DNA from: DSUN01 sp035527715 | Lineage (GTDB): Bacteria > Planctomycetota > PUPC01 > DSUN01 | Direction of reading: 5' to 3' | Assembly: GCA_035527715.1 (NCBI GenBank) | Contig: DATKZY010000267.1 | Location: 1-8,688, forward strand | Length of the DNA stretch: 8,688 nucleotides | Shown here: piece by piece, positions 6,108-8,688 of the stretch | Numbering within the stretch: position 1 is the first letter of the stretch | How the letters are laid out: the number at the start of each line of letters is the position of its first letter | Translations under genes and position numbers: made by a program | The notes under the pieces: model-generated | The model's input: only the letters and a program-made list of their open reading frames with translations | The model's database searches: none | What the model was told of the DNA's origin: nothing

Positions 6108-6773
6108 CTATGCTGGCGTCTTTTCGGGATACGGGCAGAGGGCACTGACGGGGCAGCGCGGGCACTCGGGCTTGCGCGCGATGCAGCAGTAGCGGCCGTG
6201 GAACGTGAGCAGGTGGGAGAACAGCGTCCAGTCCTTCGGCGGCGCCAGTTCGGCCAGTTCTTTCTCGATCTTGTCGGCGTACTTCTTCTCCACGTTATGC
6301 GGGTCGGCGAGGCCGAGGCGGCCGCTGAGGCGCAGCGTGTGTGTGTCCACGATGATCGCCGGCACGCCGAAACAGGTGCCGAGAATCACATTAGCCGTCT
6401 TGCGTCCCACGCCGGGCAGGTTCGACAGCACGTCCATCTCGGCCGGCACCTGCCCGCCGTGCTTCTCGACGAGTTCCTTGCCGCAGGCCACGATGGCCCT
6501 GGCCTTGTTGCGGAACGTGCCGCACGAGCGGATCATCTGTTCCAGTTCTTCGATGGGCGCGGCGGCGAAGTCGGCAGCCGACTTGAAGCGTGCGAAGAGC
6601 GCGGGCGTCGTCTTGTTCACCCGCTCGTCGGTGCACTGAGCGGCGAGAATCGTCGCCACGAGCAGCTCGAGGGGATTCGAGTGGTCGAGCAGGCACTGTG
6701 CGTCGGGATACTCCTTCCCCAGCTTGGCGATGATCTTCTTGACCCGAGCCTTCCTGTCGGCGAGCGATTCCAT
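6108..6773 (-). CDS. nth: Endonuclease III, DNA glycosylase/AP lyase
   Basis: This 221-residue protein is a full-length endonuclease III, which removes oxidised pyrimidines and nicks the abasic site in base excision repair. The helix-hairpin-helix LPGVGRKTANVILG (119-132) carries the catalytic Lys at 125. The catalytic Asp is D143 in VDTHTLRLSGRLGL. The C-terminal iron-sulfur loop has C197, C204, C207 and C213, the C-x6-C-x2-C-x5-C spacing that holds a [4Fe-4S] cluster. The ATG at 6773 was chosen because AGGAG sits 7 nt upstream on the minus strand and MESLADRKARVKKI fits the family; the frame extends 11 codons further to 6806 without support. It is divergent from the nucleotidyltransferase gene across 86 bp. 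A TAGAAT (6815-6820, leftward) could be its -10 box, with no good -35. Confidence 0.95.
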   Translation of the reverse strand: MESLADRKARVKKIIAKLGKEYPDAQCLLDHSNPLELLVATILAAQCTDERVNKTTPALFARFKSAADFAAAPIEELEQMIRSCGTFRNKARAIVACGKELVEKHGGQVPAEMDVLSNLPGVGRKTANVILGTCFGVPAIIVDTHTLRLSGRLGLADPHNVEKKYADKIEKELAELAPPKDWTLFSHLLTFHGRYCCIARKPECPRCPVSALCPYPEKTPA

Positions 6774-6790
6774 CGGCGTTCTCCTGCACG

Positions 6791-6819
6791 TTGACATCCT
6801 GCTCAAGGGGTCCTATTCT
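6791..6819 (+). promoter_or_regulatory. Sigma-70-type promoter of the nucleotidyltransferase gene
   Basis: TTGACA (6791-6796) is separated by exactly 17 bp from TATTCT (6814-6819). The predicted start near 6826 gives a leader of about 34 nt. On the opposite strand the same AT-rich patch reads TAGAAT, so the nth promoter may overlap it. Either gene's transcription could then influence the other's. Confidence 0.6.
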
Positions 6820-6859
6820 AACCGTCGGCAAGCCCGGAATCCACCCGTGAGGTCAGGCC

Positions 6860-7192
6860 ATGGCCAAGAGCCGCGAAGACGTGCTCAAGATCGTCCGCGA
6901 ATTCCGAGAACAGCTTACGGCTCTCTACTGCGAGCGGCTGAAGGGGGTCTACCTCTACGGCTCCTACGCCCGCGGCGAGGCGACCGAGGACTCCGACATT
7001 GACGTCGCCGTCGTTCTCGCGGGGCCGTTGAACGCCTATGCAGAAAGCGAGCGAACGGCTGACCTCTTCGGCGGGATCTCCCTTCGGGAGGGCTGCGTCC
7101 TTATCCCCTTCTTCCTCACAGAGGACGAGTACCGACAGAGGTCCTCCGCCGTCCACAGGAACATCGCCCGAGGTAACACTTCAGCCGTCTGA
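6860..7192 (+). CDS. MNT-type nucleotidyltransferase domain protein (possible antitoxin of an MNT/HEPN pair)
   Basis: This 110-residue protein has the minimal nucleotidyltransferase signature GSYARGEATEDSDIDVAVV: G34-S35, then D46 and D48 as metal ligands. The family transfers AMP or other nucleotides. In MntA-type proteins the target is the HEPN toxin encoded next door. No clear third carboxylate is seen on the following strand (GCVLIPFFL, 78-86), so activity is uncertain. The C-terminal SAVHRNIARGN resembles the usual NIxREG ending, with the Glu replaced or lost. GAGG 8 nt upstream supports the ATG at 6860, and a TTGACA-N17 promoter precedes it. In paired systems a HEPN gene normally follows directly; here an insertion sequence begins about 15 bp after the stop codon and no HEPN gene is in view. 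A solitary nucleotidyltransferase is the alternative. Confidence 0.8.
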   Translation: MAKSREDVLKIVREFREQLTALYCERLKGVYLYGSYARGEATEDSDIDVAVVLAGPLNAYAESERTADLFGGISLREGCVLIPFFLTEDEYRQRSSAVHRNIARGNTSAV

Positions 7193-7207
7193 AGAGAATG
7201 TTGACAG

Positions 7208-7225
7208 CGTCCCAGGTTCTTGAGT
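7208..7225 (+). repeat. Left terminal inverted repeat of the insertion sequence
   Basis: This 18-bp sequence reads CGTCCCAGGTTCTTGAGT. It differs from the reverse complement of the right end at one position (G for A). It lies 15 bp after the nucleotidyltransferase stop codon. Confidence 0.85.
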
Positions 7226-7308
7226 CGGGGTTGATCTGGAGAGCAAAGAGGGGCATTCCTCAGGGGTTGACTTGGTAGGGAGTTCCTACACACCCAGAGG
7301 TCAGCCCC

Positions 7309-8658
7309 ATGAAGATGGTAGTGGCGGTGGAGGTGGAAGTCAAGATGGATGAGGACCGCGCGAACGCCAATGAGGTGTTCTACGCCGTGTCGAAGGCCGG
7401 GGAGGAGGCGACCGAGAGACTCGCCCGCAGCATCGTCGAAGCGTACCAGGAGCGGATCGTGGAGCTCCTGTGCAGCCGCAGCGGCTCGGTGGCGAAGAAG
7501 GGCTTGGGGGGCCACGAGAGGAAGGACATGCCGGGACGGCGGTGCCGGTGTCGGACCTTCCGGCGCGCGGGCTACTGGAGCGATACGCGGACGTTGCGGG
7601 GAGGCTGTGGGACGGTGACGTTCCGGCCTGCGGTGGTGGAGTGTGCGCGCTGTGGGAAGCGGCTGACGCCGGTGCTGGTGGCGCTGGAGTTGGAGCCGTA
7701 CGAGGGCCGGACCGACGAGCTGCTGCGGAAGGTGATGGAAGCGGTGGCGGAGACCTCGTACCGTCGTGGGAGCGGGTCGCTGGAGCGGCTGGCGGAGGTC
7801 CCTGTGGCGAAGTCGACGGCGCACCGGTGGGCGGCGACGGTGGAGTTGCCGGTGCAGGAAGGGAGCGGGCTGCCGTTCCTGGGAGCGGACGGGACGGGGT
7901 TTCATCGTCAGCCAGGGGAACGGGGGGAGGTGCGTTTGGTGGTGGAATTGGGGGAGAACGGGCGAATCCGGCCTCTGGGCGTCTGGGCAGGGAAGAGCTG
8001 GGAGGCGATCTCGGAGGAGGTGAAGGACCGCCTCGGGGGCCAGCCCCGTCTGTTCGTTGGGGACGGGGAGCCGGCGATGGAGGAGTGGCTTGGGCGGCTG
8101 GCCGAGCGTGCGAACCGATGCCTCTGGCACCTGCCCCGGGGGAGCGGCTTTGCGCTCTGGGGGGACGGCGTGTCCAAGGCGGAGCGCGATGCACTGGCGG
8201 GCCGCCTGCGCCGCCTGGTCGCCATCGAGGTCCCAGAGGAGGACATCGAAGTCGTCTCGGCCGAAGACAAAGAGAAGCTGCGAGAGCGGATTGCTGCTGC
8301 TGAGAAGGAGCTCGAGGAGCTTCGAAGAGACTGCGACGCGAAGGGCTACCGGCGCGCGGCGACCTACTTGGCCCACACGCGGAATCGCGTCTTCAACCAC
8401 CTGTGGCTCTGGCTTGAGACGGGGCTCGTCGCTCCGCGGACCGCCTCGATCGTGGAGAACACCATCCGCGAACTGGTGCGGCGCCTCAAGAAGGTCGGCT
8501 GGAACTGGTCGGACGCCGGGGCCACGCGCATGGGCCGGGTCGTCATGCTGCGCCGGTACGATGAGGAGGCCTGGGACCAGTACTGGCGCGATCGGATGAA
8601 CCTCCAGGGTCGCTGCAAGATCCAAATCACCCAATGGGTTGTGAAGAGAGTCGCTTGA
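7309..8658 (+). CDS. DDE transposase with N-terminal zinc ribbon
   Basis: This 449-residue protein is the only gene of the insertion sequence. Residues about 75-120 hold a zinc-ribbon-like part, with CARCGK at 112-117 and earlier cysteines in CRC and GGCG. TSYRRGSGSLERLAEVPVAKSTAHRW (about 149-175) is a helix-turn-helix-like DNA-binding segment. The catalytic RNase H-fold triad fits D194 (LGADGTGF), D252 (VGDGEPAM) and E383 (SIVENTIREL). An inserted helical, probably coiled-coil region lies between the last two (about 305-350), before the SIVENTIRELVRRLKK and GWNWSDAGATRMGR segments. These features suggest a UPF0236/ISLre2 or ISH6-like group, but I cannot settle which. The ATG at 7309 has AGAGG 8 nt upstream. 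The frame appears intact, so the element may be active. A long antisense open frame across it is a shadow. Confidence 0.88.
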   Translation: MKMVVAVEVEVKMDEDRANANEVFYAVSKAGEEATERLARSIVEAYQERIVELLCSRSGSVAKKGLGGHERKDMPGRRCRCRTFRRAGYWSDTRTLRGGCGTVTFRPAVVECARCGKRLTPVLVALELEPYEGRTDELLRKVMEAVAETSYRRGSGSLERLAEVPVAKSTAHRWAATVELPVQEGSGLPFLGADGTGFHRQPGERGEVRLVVELGENGRIRPLGVWAGKSWEAISEEVKDRLGGQPRLFVGDGEPAMEEWLGRLAERANRCLWHLPRGSGFALWGDGVSKAERDALAGRLRRLVAIEVPEEDIEVVSAEDKEKLRERIAAAEKELEELRRDCDAKGYRRAATYLAHTRNRVFNHLWLWLETGLVAPRTASIVENTIRELVRRLKKVGWNWSDAGATRMGRVVMLRRYDEEAWDQYWRDRMNLQGRCKIQITQWVVKRVA

Positions 8659-8665
8659 GAGAGAA

Positions 8666-8683
8666 ACTCAAGAACTTGGGACG
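8666..8683 (-). repeat. Right terminal inverted repeat of the insertion sequence
   Basis: The 18-bp sequence pairs with the left end at 17 of 18 positions. It starts 8 bp after the transposase stop codon and lies 5 bp from the window edge, so the exact element end and any target duplication cannot be seen. Confidence 0.85.
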
Positions 8684-8688
8684 TTCCC

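Larger units (their letters stand above)
7208..8683 (+). mobile_element. Insertion sequence, about 1.5 kb, one transposase gene (family uncertain, ISLre2/ISH6-like)
   Basis: An imperfect terminal inverted repeat bounds the element: CGTCCCAGGTTCTTGAGT at 7208-7225 matches, at 17 of 18 positions, the reverse complement of 8666-8683. Boundaries are the minimum; the element may extend a few bases outward on each side, up to the window edge. A single DDE transposase fills it. The right flank is not visible, so no target duplication can be checked. It lies between the nucleotidyltransferase stop codon and unseen DNA. Its G-ending codons contrast with the C-ending codons of neighbouring genes, consistent with recent arrival. 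Confidence 0.85.

Noticed and set aside
7265..7300. TTGACT before the transposase as a promoter
   Set aside because: No -10-like hexamer lies 15-19 bp downstream; only CCTACA or TACACA at 12-14 bp, which is too short.
7036..8634. Long minus-strand open frame (532 codons) opposite the transposase
   Set aside because: It is Pro/Arg/His-rich without any recognisable domain, an expected shadow of a high-GC gene; the plus-strand frame has the DDE transposase motifs.

Overview
The window looks like a fragment of a high-GC bacterial chromosome, most likely from a planctomycete or a close relative in the PVC group. The basis is a membrane serine/threonine kinase carrying a malectin-type carbohydrate domain, a sugar-isomerase-like TIM barrel protein, strong C/G bias at third codon positions, and an intergenic element built from CACAGGC/GCCTGTG hairpins of a kind I associate with planctomycete genomes. 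The lineage call is inference; there is no rRNA or marker gene here.

Layout. Bases 2-2152 (+) hold the C-terminal part of a transmembrane Ser/Thr protein kinase whose catalytic domain begins before the window. Its extracytoplasmic tail ends in what reads as a circularly permuted malectin domain. Bases 2178-2996 (+) encode a metal-dependent sugar phosphate isomerase/epimerase-like TIM barrel, 25 bp downstream and probably co-transcribed. Bases 2997-3656 are non-coding: a short direct repeat, a run of hairpins ending in a strong rho-independent terminator (candidate structured RNA), and a 135-bp palindromic MITE-like element with 17-bp perfect terminal inverted repeats.

Bases 3657-4991 (-) encode a HEAT-repeat protein with four CxxC pairs at its C-terminus, of unknown function. 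It is divergent from an orphan N6A/N4C DNA methyltransferase (5172-6098, +), which has a near-consensus promoter (TTGACA, 17 bp, TAGCAT). The methyltransferase converges on endonuclease III (6108-6773, -). Divergent from nth is a small MNT-type nucleotidyltransferase (6860-7192, +), again with a TTGACA-N17 promoter.

Immediately after its stop codon lies an almost complete insertion sequence (about 7208-8683) with 18-bp imperfect terminal inverted repeats. It encodes one DDE transposase with an N-terminal zinc ribbon, possibly of the ISLre2/ISH6 type. Its right end is at the window edge.

The genes do not form one pathway. The kinase and TIM barrel form a plausible carbohydrate-sensing/sugar-metabolism pair. 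The methyltransferase and nth are independent DNA modification and repair genes. The nucleotidyltransferase may be half of an MNT/HEPN toxin-antitoxin pair whose partner is missing or displaced by the insertion sequence. I see no clear multi-gene new system. The most unusual single items are the permuted malectin tail, the terminator-ended hairpin cluster without a gene, and the palindromic element.
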